From Rhizobium sp. Root1212 (GTDB taxonomy: Bacteria > Pseudomonadota > Alphaproteobacteria > Rhizobiales > Rhizobiaceae), in assembly GCF_001424985.1 (NCBI RefSeq), contig NZ_LMDA01000006.1, positions 39,257 through 103,256 on the forward strand: 64,000 nt of DNA, written 5' to 3'. Below are positions 1 through 9,498 of the stretch, one piece after another. The position numbers were made by a program, and so were the translations under genes. Position 1 is the stretch's first letter; each line of letters begins with the position of its first letter. The notes beneath the pieces are model-generated. The model had not been told where the DNA came from, made no database searches, and worked only from the letters and a program-made list of their open reading frames with translations.

Positions 1-1
1 C

Positions 2-1117
2 GCAAGCGGCTTGCGCCGGCAGGAAGGCGGACACTGGACGGTCCGTTCTGGAGCGGTAGTGCTGGCGACTGGAGGCTGCGCTTTCATGAGCAAGGCGCTC
101 GGCTGCGACGTGCTGACCGGCGACGGCTATCTGATGGGCGCGGAGGCAGGCGCCGAGCTTTCCGGCATGGAGTTCTCTTCGGCCTATGCGATTTCGCCGG
201 CCTTCGCATCGATCACCAAGACCGCGCTCTACCGCTTCGCCCAATTCTACCGCCGGGATCACAGCCTGATCGAAGGTGCAGGCTCTGCCCGCGGCCGATC
301 GATCATCGCCCAGGCGCTGCTGTCCGAACCCGTCTATGCCCGGCTCGATCTTGCCGGGACCGACGAGGTGAAAGCGATCCTGCGCCGCGCCCAGCCGAAT
401 TTTTTCGTTCCTTTCGATCGCCGCGGCATCGACCCCTTCACCGAGTTCTTCGAGGTGAAACTCAGACTGGAGGGCACGGTGCGCGGCACCGGGGGCCTGA
501 AGCTCACCGGGCTCGACTGCGCCACCACCGTTACCGGCCTGTATGCTGCCGGTGACAATGCCACCCGCGAACCGATCTGCGGCGGCTTCACCGGCGGCGG
601 CAGCCACAATGCGGCCTGGGCGATCGCTACCGGCGCCTTTGCCGGCGCGGCTGCAGCCGGTTTTGCACTGACGGAGAAAGACACGCGCGAATCCGGGTAT
701 CCGCAGCATACCGCCTACCCATTGGCAAAAGCCAAGCGAAACATCGATCCTCAAGCCGTCATCAAGGCGGTGCAGAGCGAAGTCTTCCCGCTCGACATCA
801 ATTACTTCCGCACCCATGGCGGACTTTCGGCCTCACTGGAGCGGCTTGATCACCTGTGGGAGCAGATCGCCGACGCGCGGGCCGCCGAGGAAAACGAGGC
901 CCTGCAACTGCGGCAGGCGCAGGCCATGACAGCCACCGCCCGTTTTATGTACCGCGCTGCCCTCGCGCGCACCGAAACCCGAGGCATGCACCGCCGCGAC
1001 GATTTCCCGAAACAGGACCCGGACCAGCATCACCGGCTGGTCGTCGCCGGTCTCGATACCATCACCATCCGCCAAGAGACGGTCGATCCCGGCGTCTACA
1101 GGGAGGCAGCCGAATAA
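2..1117 (+). CDS. Fumarate reductase/succinate dehydrogenase-type FAD flavoprotein, 3' part
   Basis: The reading frame is open from the window edge, so the N-terminus with the first FAD-binding GxGxxG lies outside. What remains (about 370 residues) begins in the FAD domain (AVVLATGG) and carries the C-terminal FAD motif GLYAAGDNATREPICGGF, followed by a helical C-terminal domain. This is the fold of soluble fumarate reductase and adenylylsulfate-reductase-alpha-like flavoproteins. The stop codon shares one base with the ATG of the next gene, a two-cluster ferredoxin, so the two probably form one redox enzyme comparable to AprA/AprB. The substrate cannot be told from this part. The family call is firm; the reaction is unknown. 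Confidence 0.8.
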   Translation, partial: ASGLRRQEGGHWTVRSGAVVLATGGCAFMSKALGCDVLTGDGYLMGAEAGAELSGMEFSSAYAISPAFASITKTALYRFAQFYRRDHSLIEGAGSARGRSIIAQALLSEPVYARLDLAGTDEVKAILRRAQPNFFVPFDRRGIDPFTEFFEVKLRLEGTVRGTGGLKLTGLDCATTVTGLYAAGDNATREPICGGFTGGGSHNAAWAIATGAFAGAAAAGFALTEKDTRESGYPQHTAYPLAKAKRNIDPQAVIKAVQSEVFPLDINYFRTHGGLSASLERLDHLWEQIADARAAEENEALQLRQAQAMTATARFMYRAALARTETRGMHRRDDFPKQDPDQHHRLVVAGLDTITIRQETVDPGVYREAAE

Positions 1118-1437
1118 TGATCGAAGTTCTGGACACCGACACCTGCACGGACTGCAATCTCTGCGTCCAAGTCTGCCCGACCAATGTCTTCGAGGCGGCG
1201 CCCCATGGCCCGCCCAAGATCCTGCGTCAGGATTCTTGCCAGACCTGCTTCATGTGCGAGGTCTATTGCCCTGTGGATGCTCTCTACGTTGATCCGGATG
1301 CCGAAGCGGTACACGGGCTGACAGTCGAAATCCTGCGCGACGGCAATCTCTTCGGCAGCTATCGCAAAGCCATAGGCTGGCATAAGGAAACCCGCCATCG
1401 CCGCCATATCGACGACCATTTCCGCTTGCCGCAATGA
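1117..1437 (+). CDS. 4Fe-4S dicluster ferredoxin subunit
   Basis: This 106-residue protein starts at the ATG that overlaps the flavoprotein stop (TAATG), which indicates translational coupling. It has two 4Fe-4S binding motifs: CTDCNLCVQVCP near residues 9-20 and CQTCFMCEVYCP near 43-54. A short C-terminal tail of about 45 residues is basic and His-rich. It probably passes electrons to or from the FAD subunit upstream, as AprB does for AprA. No transmembrane segment is present, so the complex should be cytoplasmic. The partner assignment is from gene context only. Confidence 0.85.
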   Translation: MIEVLDTDTCTDCNLCVQVCPTNVFEAAPHGPPKILRQDSCQTCFMCEVYCPVDALYVDPDAEAVHGLTVEILRDGNLFGSYRKAIGWHKETRHRRHIDDHFRLPQ

Positions 1438-1564
1438 GAGCTGAGCGAAAGCGAAACTTCCATGGTGTCGGAGACATGCCATCTCATGACGCCGACCTTA
1501 TGAAGAGCGCGCTGGAAACGCCAGAGCGGAAGCCCTGGCGTTCCAGCTTGTTGAAAGGGCCGGC

Positions 1565-3355
1565 CTAAGCGACCAGACCCTTGGTGAGTTCCAGTGCCTG
1601 CCGTTCGAACAACCGGCGATAGATGCCGTTGTTAAGGCGGATCAGGGCCTGGTGGTCACCTTCTTCGACGATTTTGCCTTTGTCGAAGACCAGCAGCCGG
1701 TCCAGTGCCCGCACCGTGGACAGGCGATGGGCGATCACCAGCGTCGTGCGGCCGTCCATCAGGCGTTCCATGGCCTGCTGGATTTGCACTTCGCTCTCGC
1801 TATCGAGGCTCGAGGTCGCCTCGTCCAGGATCAGCACCGGCGCATCGGCGAGGAAGGCACGGGCAATAGCGACGCGCTGCCGCTCGCCGCCCGACAGCTT
1901 GACACCGCGTTCGCCGACCATCGTCTCATAGCCCTTTGGAAGGCTCATGATGAAGCCGTGCGCATTGGCTTGTTTCGCCGCTTGCTCGATCTCGCGCCGC
2001 GAAGAGTTCGGCTTGCCATAGGCGATGTTTTCCGCGAGCGTCCGGTGGAACAGGATAGGCTCCTGCTGCACGATGGCGATCTGGCCTCGCAGGCTCGATT
2101 GCCTGACTTCGGCGATATCCTGCCCGTCGATGCGGATCGAGCCCGAGTTCACGTCGTAAAGACGCTGAATGAGCTTGACGAAGGTCGTCTTGCCTGAGCC
2201 AGAATGCCCCACGAGACCGACGCGCTCGCCCGGTTTGATGGTGACCGAAAAATCGTCGTAAAGCGGATCGGGGTGTGCACCATATTGGAAGGTGACCCGA
2301 TCGAAGACGATCTCGCCCGCGCCGATCTCGATCGGCCCGGCGTGCGGCTTGTTCTCGATCCCGAGCGACATTTTGTTCAGCAGCACAAGCTCTTCCATGT
2401 CGTTGACGGCCCGCTGCAGGTTGCGGATGTCCTGGCCGACATTGCGAAGATAGCCCTGCAGAACGAAGAACATTGCAAGCACGAAGGTAACGTCGCCGGG
2501 CGTGGCCAAGCCCTGCTGCCACATGATCAGGCCCGTTCCCAAAATGCCGGCCTGCATGGAGACCATCATGAAGCCCTGGATCGTACCGCTCGTGGTGCCA
2601 CGCCTCCATGTCCGTCGCGTGCGGCTGTCCCATCTGGCCAGCACCTGGCCCAGCCGTGCCTCTTCACGTCTTTCTGCACCGAAGGCCTTGACGACCGAAT
2701 TGCAGCTGATGGCATCCGCGAGCGCACCGCCGAGCTTGGTGTCCCAGGCATTGGCAAGCTTTGCTGCCGGCGACACGTAGCCCATCGAAAGTGCCACGGT
2801 GACGCCGACATAGAGCACCGAGCCCGCGCCCACGATCAGACCCATGATCGGCCAATAACTGCCTAGCACGATACTGGCGCCGACCAGCATGACCATAGAC
2901 GGCAGCAGGGCGATCAGCAGCAGGTCGTTGAGCGAATCGAGCGCCCACATGCCGCGGGTGATCTTGCGCACCGTCGAGCCGGCAAAGCTATTGGCGTGCC
3001 AGTCGGTCGAGAACCGCTGCACCCTGTAAAAACCGCCGTTAACCACTTCCGCCATGGTGCGCAGTGTAAGCCGGATGATGCCATTGAAGATCAGCCAGCG
3101 CAGCACCACGCTGGTCAGCCCCAGCACGACAACGATGATGAAGGCGCGGATCGCAGGGTCGGCCCCATTGCCACCGGCAATGGCGTCGACGATACGGCCG
3201 GAGAATATCGGCACCATGACTTCGGCCAGCGTGCTTGCGATCACCAGTGCGATGATGGTGCCGACCAACCCGGGCCGGTGGCTCCAATGATGAAAAACAA
3301 AGCCGAGCACCTGGCGATAGGCATCGGCACGAAAATCGAGCTTCTTGAGAGTCAT
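1565..3355 (-). CDS. ABC exporter, fused permease and ATPase
   Basis: The 596-residue half-transporter has an N-terminal six-helix membrane domain (about residues 25-320) and a C-terminal ATPase. The ATPase shows Walker A GHSGSGKTT, the signature LSGGERQRVAIARAF, Walker B VLILDEATSSLD and the H-loop IAHRLSTV. This is the MsbA/multidrug/lipid exporter type, which works as a homodimer or heterodimer. No partner half-transporter is adjacent, so a homodimer is likely. It is convergent with the ferredoxin gene and does not appear to share an operon. The substrate is not predictable from the sequence. Confidence 0.9.
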   Translation of the reverse strand: MTLKKLDFRADAYRQVLGFVFHHWSHRPGLVGTIIALVIASTLAEVMVPIFSGRIVDAIAGGNGADPAIRAFIIVVVLGLTSVVLRWLIFNGIIRLTLRTMAEVVNGGFYRVQRFSTDWHANSFAGSTVRKITRGMWALDSLNDLLLIALLPSMVMLVGASIVLGSYWPIMGLIVGAGSVLYVGVTVALSMGYVSPAAKLANAWDTKLGGALADAISCNSVVKAFGAERREEARLGQVLARWDSRTRRTWRRGTTSGTIQGFMMVSMQAGILGTGLIMWQQGLATPGDVTFVLAMFFVLQGYLRNVGQDIRNLQRAVNDMEELVLLNKMSLGIENKPHAGPIEIGAGEIVFDRVTFQYGAHPDPLYDDFSVTIKPGERVGLVGHSGSGKTTFVKLIQRLYDVNSGSIRIDGQDIAEVRQSSLRGQIAIVQQEPILFHRTLAENIAYGKPNSSRREIEQAAKQANAHGFIMSLPKGYETMVGERGVKLSGGERQRVAIARAFLADAPVLILDEATSSLDSESEVQIQQAMERLMDGRTTLVIAHRLSTVRALDRLLVFDKGKIVEEGDHQALIRLNNGIYRRLFERQALELTKGLVA

Positions 3356-3665
3356 TACTTCAGCCCGGCCCGTCAGGCACCGGTCCTCAAAATCGGGAGT
3401 TGGAAGGCAAAGCCCATGCGGGAGACGAATAGAACCCCGTCAGATCAATCGGGCTGTGACGAAAAAGAAAACCGCGTCTCGCGCACCCAAGGCGGGCCGC
3501 GAATGGAAATGACCTAGCGTAGGGTCATTCCACACGGGAGGTTTTCGATGGGGTATACTGTCATTCAACGCCTCCCTTTATTCGATCTCAAGCGGTGAGC
3601 AGGTTATACCCGAGCAATTCGACATTGCCAAGCAGGCACTGCAACCTGACGGAAAGTGATGCGCA
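3356..3665. other. Intergenic stretch upstream of the ABC exporter
   Basis: About 310 bp separate the ABC exporter start (minus strand) from the 3' end of the AraC gene. It should hold the exporter promoter. I see no convincing gene, repeat or hairpin in it. Confidence 0.5.
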
Positions 3666-4532
3666 TCAACGGCGCCCGGTGGGCGACATGCCATAACTCT
3701 CTTTATATCGACGGGCGAAATGCGAGCGCGATGCGTAGCCTGCAGCCTCGGCCGCAGCAAGGCTCGACGCGCCGGAAGCGAGCGCGGTTTGCGCGGCCTG
3801 AAGGCGCTGCGATCTTACGACGGCGCGAAACGATGTACCCTCCGCTGAGAGACGGCGCCGCAAGGTAGATGCGCCAAGTCCGAGACGGGTGGCGACGCGC
3901 TCTACCGTCCAGTCTTCAGAAGGCCCGCTTCCAATCAGCCAGGCCACCTTTTGCGACAGGTCGGTTTCAAACAGAGGGCGAGCGGCGGCTATAGGCCTTA
4001 GAAGGGTCAGTACTTCCAGCAGTCGGACCGTCTTGATCGCGTCCAACGCCTGCCCCCATATCGCGGTCGCGGCATGGACGAGGGAATCCACGAGATCTGT
4101 ATTCAAAGGCACACGAAAAGTTCGGCCATCGTCGCTACCGCCTATTGTTTCATTGCGAAAGATGGGTGCAACGCCGCTCGGCAGTGACGGGACTTCAAGA
4201 AGCAGAGACTCATAGCTGGAGGTCAAGCCGGCAGGAATATTGACGACATCCATCGGCACTCGCGCGGGCAAGACGAAGACCGTTCCTGGTTCGAACAAGT
4301 GCGGCGTGTCCCCCAGCCACACCTCCTTGCGGCCGCTTAGTATGATACCGATGATGGGCGACGGAAGTTCGATTGCCTTGAGACGCTCCCTGTCCAAGGA
4401 ACAGTATGAAAAAAGCTGGCGGCCGTGGTCGTAACGCCCAGCAGTTCCGGGAGGAGCCCGCATCGAACGCAGCCGCTCGACTAGCGCTGATCTCAGTTGT
4501 GCCTCGTTGTCGATTGGGAGATGCAGGTTCAT
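3666..4532 (-). CDS. AraC family transcriptional regulator
   Basis: The protein is 288 residues from the ATG at 4532; a TTG ten codons upstream is less likely. The N-terminal half (about 1-185) is an AraC-type cupin effector/dimerisation domain with the run IIGIILSGRKEVWLG. The C-terminal 95 residues hold two helix-turn-helix motifs, one around VERVATRLGLGASTLRRRL and one around AAEAAGYASRSHFARRYKE. It is divergent from the metallo-hydrolase gene with 132 bp between the starts, the usual layout for a local activator. The target is therefore probably the hydrolase and perhaps the cupin behind it. The effector is unknown. Confidence 0.88.
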   Translation of the reverse strand: MNLHLPIDNEAQLRSALVERLRSMRAPPGTAGRYDHGRQLFSYCSLDRERLKAIELPSPIIGIILSGRKEVWLGDTPHLFEPGTVFVLPARVPMDVVNIPAGLTSSYESLLLEVPSLPSGVAPIFRNETIGGSDDGRTFRVPLNTDLVDSLVHAATAIWGQALDAIKTVRLLEVLTLLRPIAAARPLFETDLSQKVAWLIGSGPSEDWTVERVATRLGLGASTLRRRLSAEGTSFRAVVRSQRLQAAQTALASGASSLAAAEAAGYASRSHFARRYKESYGMSPTGRR

Positions 4533-4664
4533 GGCGGCACGATAACGCGACACGCATTGCAAGAAAACCGAATGCCGAGCATTTCGGGCTCAAAACTGAT
4601 CGGACCGGAACCATGCCAGCGCCTTTTTTCAGTCAAGACAAGTCTCTGCATTGGAGAGACTCAC

Positions 4665-5495
4665 ATGAACCTGATGGCTTCAACATTTTTTTCAGCAATT
4701 CTCCTCGTCGGCTTCGAGGCCCGGTCCGCCGACGTCGAGCTCTGGCGGCTCGACTGTGGCCAGATCATCGTACGAGATTTGTCGCTTTTTTCCGATACCT
4801 ATGCTCATGCCGGAGAAAAACGGACACTGACCGACAGTTGTTATCTTGTCCGGCACGAGCACGAGTACATGCTTTGGGATGCTGGATTGCCGGCTGCCCT
4901 GCTTGGGGCAAAACCGGACGCCAATGCAGTGCTTGCGCCAACTCTTGCAAAGGATATTCCTACACAGCTCGCGGAAATCGGCATCAAGACTGAGCAGATC
5001 GGCCGCCTCGGCATCAGCCACAACCATTTTGACCATGTTGGACAAGCTGCGACGTTTCCCCAAGCGACGCTGATCATGGGAGCAGATGATCTTGCCCAGT
5101 TCAAGGCCAATCCCCTTCCCTTCGCGGTCGATCCGGCGCTGATCAAACCCTGGCTCCAGCAAGGGTCCAAGGTTCAGGCTCTGTCAAATGACCTCGACGT
5201 CTTCGGCGACGGCACTGTTACAATTCTTTCGACACCCGGCCATACGCCGGGTGAAACAAGTCTGCTGGTTCGCCTGGCGGAAACCGGACCAGTCGTGATC
5301 TCCGGCGATGTCGCGCACTTTGAAGAACAATTCAAGGACGGTGGCGTGCCAGGATTCAATCACGATCGCGCTGACAGTTTGGCCTCGATGAGCCGTCTGA
5401 CCGACATGACAAAGGCGCTAAACGCCATCCTTGTGGTGCAGCATGATGCCCAGGATATCGCGAAGTTGCCGGCATTCCCACGAAGCGCCAGATAA
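4665..5495 (+). CDS. Exported metallo-beta-lactamase-fold hydrolase (AHL lactonase-like)
   Basis: The start chosen is the ATG behind GGAGAG; longer upstream starts lie in the divergent promoter region. Residues 1-22 look like a signal peptide, so the 276-residue product is probably periplasmic. The metal-binding motif HNHFDH is present, with later ligands at STPGHTPG and ISGDVAHF and a C-terminal QHD. The family includes N-acyl-homoserine-lactone lactonases and other lactone or thioester hydrolases, so quorum quenching is possible but not shown. Divergent AraC control suggests induction by a small molecule. Confidence 0.82.
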   Translation: MNLMASTFFSAILLVGFEARSADVELWRLDCGQIIVRDLSLFSDTYAHAGEKRTLTDSCYLVRHEHEYMLWDAGLPAALLGAKPDANAVLAPTLAKDIPTQLAEIGIKTEQIGRLGISHNHFDHVGQAATFPQATLIMGADDLAQFKANPLPFAVDPALIKPWLQQGSKVQALSNDLDVFGDGTVTILSTPGHTPGETSLLVRLAETGPVVISGDVAHFEEQFKDGGVPGFNHDRADSLASMSRLTDMTKALNAILVVQHDAQDIAKLPAFPRSAR

Positions 5496-5625
5496 CCAGC
5501 TCCTACCGCGATACAGACCCCGTGGCCGGGAGCACGGACCTGTAAGCCACCGCCGGGTCCTGCTACATCTGGCTTTAGAGCAGAGTGGAACCCCATCATC
5601 TAGATTAACGCGAAAGGGGGCAGCG

Positions 5626-6114
5626 ATGTCCGACGATAGATATCTGATCAAAAGGGAGGAAATCGAAGCGATGGAGGGTTTGAGCAAGACCCACTTTCTC
5701 AATCCCAATGCCAAGCGGATCAACAAGTCGCTTGGAGACGTAACAGGCTTAACGGGGATAGGCTTCCATCTCATCGAGGTTGAGCCTGGCCGAGAAACGA
5801 CAGAATATCACCTTCACCACCATGAGGACGAATGCGTCTACATTCTCGACGGCAGTGGGCTCGCCACAATCGGTGACGAGGAAGTCAGCGTGGAAGCTGG
5901 CGATTTTCTGGGCTATCGAAAGGGCGGCAAGGCCCACTCCATTAGGAACACGGGTACCGTACCGCTAAGATGTATCGTCGCTGGCGAACGGCTCGCGCAT
6001 GACGTCGGCGATTATCCTCGGCTGCGCAAACGCGTTTATCGCAACGCTGGTTTAAAATGGAATCTGGTAGATCTTGATGCCATCGAAGAACCCAGTGCTG
6101 GCGCCAAGAGGTAA
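5626..6114 (+). CDS. Single-domain cupin protein
   Basis: This 162-residue protein starts at an ATG behind AAAGGGGG. It contains one double-stranded beta-helix domain with the metal-ligand motif HLHHHEDECVYILDG near residues 63-77 and a second conserved loop, EAGDFLGYRKGGKAHSIRN, about 25 residues later. Such stand-alone cupins bind a divalent metal and are often isomerases, dioxygenases or sensor proteins. It lies 130 bp after the metallo-hydrolase on the same strand and is closed by its own terminator. The substrate is unknown. Confidence 0.8.
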   Translation: MSDDRYLIKREEIEAMEGLSKTHFLNPNAKRINKSLGDVTGLTGIGFHLIEVEPGRETTEYHLHHHEDECVYILDGSGLATIGDEEVSVEAGDFLGYRKGGKAHSIRNTGTVPLRCIVAGERLAHDVGDYPRLRKRVYRNAGLKWNLVDLDAIEEPSAGAKR

Positions 6115-6148
6115 GCAGCTTGCGATAAAAACGAGCCGTTCGAAGCGG

Positions 6149-6172
6149 CCGGGCAGATCGATGCCCGGTTTT
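6149..6172 (+). terminator. Rho-independent terminator after the cupin gene
   Basis: A perfect 7-bp GC-rich stem, CCGGGCA (6149-6155) with TGCCCGG (6162-6168), has a 6-nt loop and is followed by TTTT at 6169-6172. It starts 34 bp after the cupin stop codon and points the same way. Confidence 0.75.
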
Positions 6173-6398
6173 CGACAGGAAAGACCACGCTCTCTTCCAG
6201 CACCATTTTAGAGGTGGCCGTGATGTCGGACTGCTCATGGCCTAGCCGCCCGACATCACCGAAAACTGTGTTGCCGCCGCCAGCGCGTATCCACTTGCGC
6301 CAATGCAGACGCCGAGATGTTGCTCAGCGCCGCCATTTGCGGCGCTGAGACGATTGCTCCATAACCCCGAAGCCGTGACGGCAAAAGGCACTCGGGAG

Positions 6399-7874
6399 CT
6401 AGGAATTGCTTCCCCCCCAATGACCGATCCGTTGATACTCGGCAGGACGGTTGCTGCGCATCCACAGCGCGCGGGCGACGCCGAGTGCCAGGACGATGAG
6501 GTTGACACTCGGAAGTATCCAGTTGATCGCCCCTTCTCGCCCGGTGAACATCGGGATGTTGATCAGCACGAAGAACACGACGACAGCGAGCGCGACCGCC
6601 GATATGGCGGGCGCGATCTTGCCCTCCCACGCGGAAACGCCGCGATTGTCACGCCGGAAGAAGGCGAAGATCGCAATGGCCGTAAGTAACTCCATGGCCG
6701 GGATACTGACCGCGACCGGCACGCTGCCGACGACGAAAAGATCGAGATAAGGATCAAGCCCCTGGACGGCGCAGAACACCAGCACCACGGCGCTGAAGGC
6801 TGTGTGGAACAGGCTTGCGACCCAGGCAGACCCGCTGCGGCGCGATTTGCGGGCAAAGACCGGGGAAATGGCATGATCCCGGCCAAGCGCATAGAGATAC
6901 CGCGCCGTCGCGTTGTGGAACGCCAGGATGGAGGCAAACCAGCTGCCGACGACGAGAAGCGTGATCACCTCGGCGAAACCTGCCCCGACATACTGCGTGG
7001 CAGCGATAGTGAACATTTCCGTCGGCTTCTCGTTCGCCACGGAGACCGCGGTGTCGCCGAACGCCTGGATGATTGCCCATGTCACGAAGGCCTGGAAGAG
7101 CGCAATCAGGGCGATGGAGCCGAAAGTGGCCTTGCGGACGGTGGCAACCGGATCACGCACGTCCTCGCGAAAGAGCGCCGTGGCCTCGAAGCCTGCGAAG
7201 GCCGCGAAGACGACAAGCAGGACCACGCCGATTTCCCCGCCGACGATGGTATCCGGCCGGAAGGCTTGCAACGACAGCCCCTGTGCACCACCCGATACGA
7301 TGATACCTGCCGACAGCACCACAAGCACGACGACCTCGACCAACATGATAATGCCGAGCACCCGGATATTGAGTTCGACATTCAGCACGCCAAGAATGCC
7401 CATGGCGGCCACCGCCCCGAAGGCCCATGGCTCCCAGGGCGTCTGGATGCCGGTGACGGACGCCATCGCCTGGCTGGCGAAGACCGCGAAGGGGCCGATC
7501 GCTCCCGTAGCGGCGATCGCATAGGCGAGCACGGCCACGAACGCCGTGCCAAGACCCAAAGGCCGGCCCAGCCCTGCCGCGATGTAGGAAAACAGCGCAC
7601 CGGCATTGGGCACGAAGCGCGTCATCGCGGTATAGCCGACGGCGAAGATCGCAAGAAATGCGCCCACCACCAGAAACATGCCGGCGGTCCCGATACCGCC
7701 ACGGCCGATGGCAAGCGGCGTCGAACCGACGGCGAAGCCAAGCGGCGCCGCCGCCGCAACCACGAAGAATACAACATGGCGGGCGCTGAGCTTGCCCGTG
7801 CCCGTATTGTCGGCCGCGCCCGCGAGGTCCGGCGCACCGGGTCCTCCCTCACGCGTTGAAGACAGATTGGTCAT
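6399..7874 (-). CDS. APC-family amino-acid/polyamine permease
   Basis: The 491-residue protein has about 12 hydrophobic segments and the APC-superfamily N-terminal run around PLGFAVGSTPLAIGRGGIGTAGMF. Further family features are FAGFEATALFREDVRDP in the middle and the loop ARYLYALGRD. The N-terminal 30 residues are cytoplasmic and lack a signal peptide. It lies 46 bp downstream of the hydantoinase/oxoprolinase B gene on the same strand and is probably the uptake carrier for that enzyme's substrate, such as a cyclic or amino-acid derivative. The specificity is inferred from position only. Confidence 0.87.
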   Translation of the reverse strand: MTNLSSTREGGPGAPDLAGAADNTGTGKLSARHVVFFVVAAAAPLGFAVGSTPLAIGRGGIGTAGMFLVVGAFLAIFAVGYTAMTRFVPNAGALFSYIAAGLGRPLGLGTAFVAVLAYAIAATGAIGPFAVFASQAMASVTGIQTPWEPWAFGAVAAMGILGVLNVELNIRVLGIIMLVEVVVLVVLSAGIIVSGGAQGLSLQAFRPDTIVGGEIGVVLLVVFAAFAGFEATALFREDVRDPVATVRKATFGSIALIALFQAFVTWAIIQAFGDTAVSVANEKPTEMFTIAATQYVGAGFAEVITLLVVGSWFASILAFHNATARYLYALGRDHAISPVFARKSRRSGSAWVASLFHTAFSAVVLVFCAVQGLDPYLDLFVVGSVPVAVSIPAMELLTAIAIFAFFRRDNRGVSAWEGKIAPAISAVALAVVVFFVLINIPMFTGREGAINWILPSVNLIVLALGVARALWMRSNRPAEYQRIGHWGGSNS

Positions 7875-7920
7875 TTTGTTCCCCTTTTCTATGTCTCGGA
7901 TGTACGTTTAAGCGGTTTCG

Positions 7921-9498
7921 TCAGACAGCCTTTCCAAAGCCGCCGCCCCCGCCGGTCATGATTGCCAGGCTGTCACCCTCCGCGAGCTGGAGCCCGTTGA
8001 CTTTCAGGAGATCGCTCCGGTTGACGCTTCCGGCGATTTCAACACGCGGCGGAAGCCCGGCTTCGCCGCCCATCAGGCCCCAGCCCGGCGTCAGCGAACG
8101 GTCGAGCCAGAGATAGAGCTGCGTGGGCGCATCGAAGCGATAACGCCGGATGATGCCGCAGCCGCCCTTTTGCCGGCCCGCGCCGCCGGAACCGCGGCGG
8201 ATCGCATATTCCGTCACCGTCACCGGCAGGCGCTCTTCCAGCGCCTCGACGGGCGTGTTGCGGAAGCTGCCGTTCAGCACGTTGATGACGCCGTCCGCCC
8301 CGTCTGTCGACGCGGAAGCACCCCAGCCGCCGGCATGGGCCTCCACGCACATCGCCGTGTTCCTGGGATCGCGCCGGTCCTGCCCGACGAAATAGGTGAT
8401 CATGGAATCGCCGAACTGCGCGGCGGTCGCCCGTTCGGGCAGCACATCGGCGAGCGCGCTGATGAAGAGATCGATGAGCAGGCCGAAAGAGGAATAATAC
8501 CAGCCGCAGGCCGCGGGCTCGACGGCATCGTGCAGAGAGCCCGGCCGCGTGACGATCTCGATGTTGCGAAAGCAGCCGCCATCGAAGGACCGTTCCGGCG
8601 CCAGCAGCATCTTGTAGGCGACGCGCATCGCCGCGATGGTTTGGGCGCGGCCGCAATTGATCGGCCCTTTCGTGGCATCGGGGCTGTCGCTGAGGTCCAC
8701 CACCAGCCGTTCTCCCTCGACGACGATCTTGATGGCGATCGGCACCGGCTGATCGAGAACGATACCGTCGTTGTCGAGATAGCCCTTGCCCCGGTAGGTG
8801 CCGTCGGGAATGGCCGCCACCACCTGCCGGTCGGCAAGCGCGCTCTGACGGAAGATCTCGTCGCGGCAGGCCTCGATGGTCTTGAGGCCGAAGCGGGTGA
8901 GGATCTCCAGCATCCGGCGCTGGCCGGTGCGGCAGGCGGCGATCATGGCGTTGATATCGCCGACGATCATGTCCTTGCTGCGGCTGTTGCGGCGGATGAT
9001 ATCGATGATGTCGTCTACCGGACCTGTCTTGGTGCCGATCTTGACCGGCCCGAAGCGGACGCCTTCCTGATAGACCTCGGTCGTTTCCGTTCCGCCGCCG
9101 GGGTCCCGTCCGCCAATATCGGTGATGTCGGCGCGGGCGGCGACATAGCCCGCCAGTTCGCCTTCCAGATAGAGCGGCGCGAACATCGTCACGTCGTTGA
9201 GATGGGTGCCCTGAATATAGGGATCGTTGAAGAAGACGATATCGCCGTCCTGCAGCCAGCCCGGACCGCGAAGTCGCACGGCCTCCTTGACGGATTCGTC
9301 GAGACTGCCCAGGAACAGCGGCAGGCCGCTCGATTGGCCCAGCACATCGGCGTTACGGTCGAGCAATGCCACAGCGGCGTCGCCGTTTTCATAGATCAGC
9401 GGCTGGAAAGCCGAACGCACAAGCGTTGCCAGCATGTCATCGGCAGCGGACAGAAAGAGATTGCGGACAATCTCGGTGGTAACGACGTCGATGGTCAT
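7921..9498 (-). CDS. hyuB: Hydantoinase/oxoprolinase B-family subunit
   Basis: The 525-residue protein starts at the ATG that overlaps the A-subunit stop (ATGA), indicating coupling. It matches the HyuB/acetone-carboxylase-alpha-like family: an N-terminal IVRNLFLSAADDMLATLVRSAF, the central DGDIVFFNDPYIQGTHLND motif and a glycine-rich end (GGGGGFGKA). With HyuA it would open a cyclic amide such as 5-oxoproline or N-methylhydantoin at the cost of ATP. The exact substrate cannot be read from the sequence; carboxylases of related build are an alternative. Confidence 0.9.
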   Translation of the reverse strand: MTIDVVTTEIVRNLFLSAADDMLATLVRSAFQPLIYENGDAAVALLDRNADVLGQSSGLPLFLGSLDESVKEAVRLRGPGWLQDGDIVFFNDPYIQGTHLNDVTMFAPLYLEGELAGYVAARADITDIGGRDPGGGTETTEVYQEGVRFGPVKIGTKTGPVDDIIDIIRRNSRSKDMIVGDINAMIAACRTGQRRMLEILTRFGLKTIEACRDEIFRQSALADRQVVAAIPDGTYRGKGYLDNDGIVLDQPVPIAIKIVVEGERLVVDLSDSPDATKGPINCGRAQTIAAMRVAYKMLLAPERSFDGGCFRNIEIVTRPGSLHDAVEPAACGWYYSSFGLLIDLFISALADVLPERATAAQFGDSMITYFVGQDRRDPRNTAMCVEAHAGGWGASASTDGADGVINVLNGSFRNTPVEALEERLPVTVTEYAIRRGSGGAGRQKGGCGIIRRYRFDAPTQLYLWLDRSLTPGWGLMGGEAGLPPRVEIAGSVNRSDLLKVNGLQLAEGDSLAIMTGGGGGFGKAV

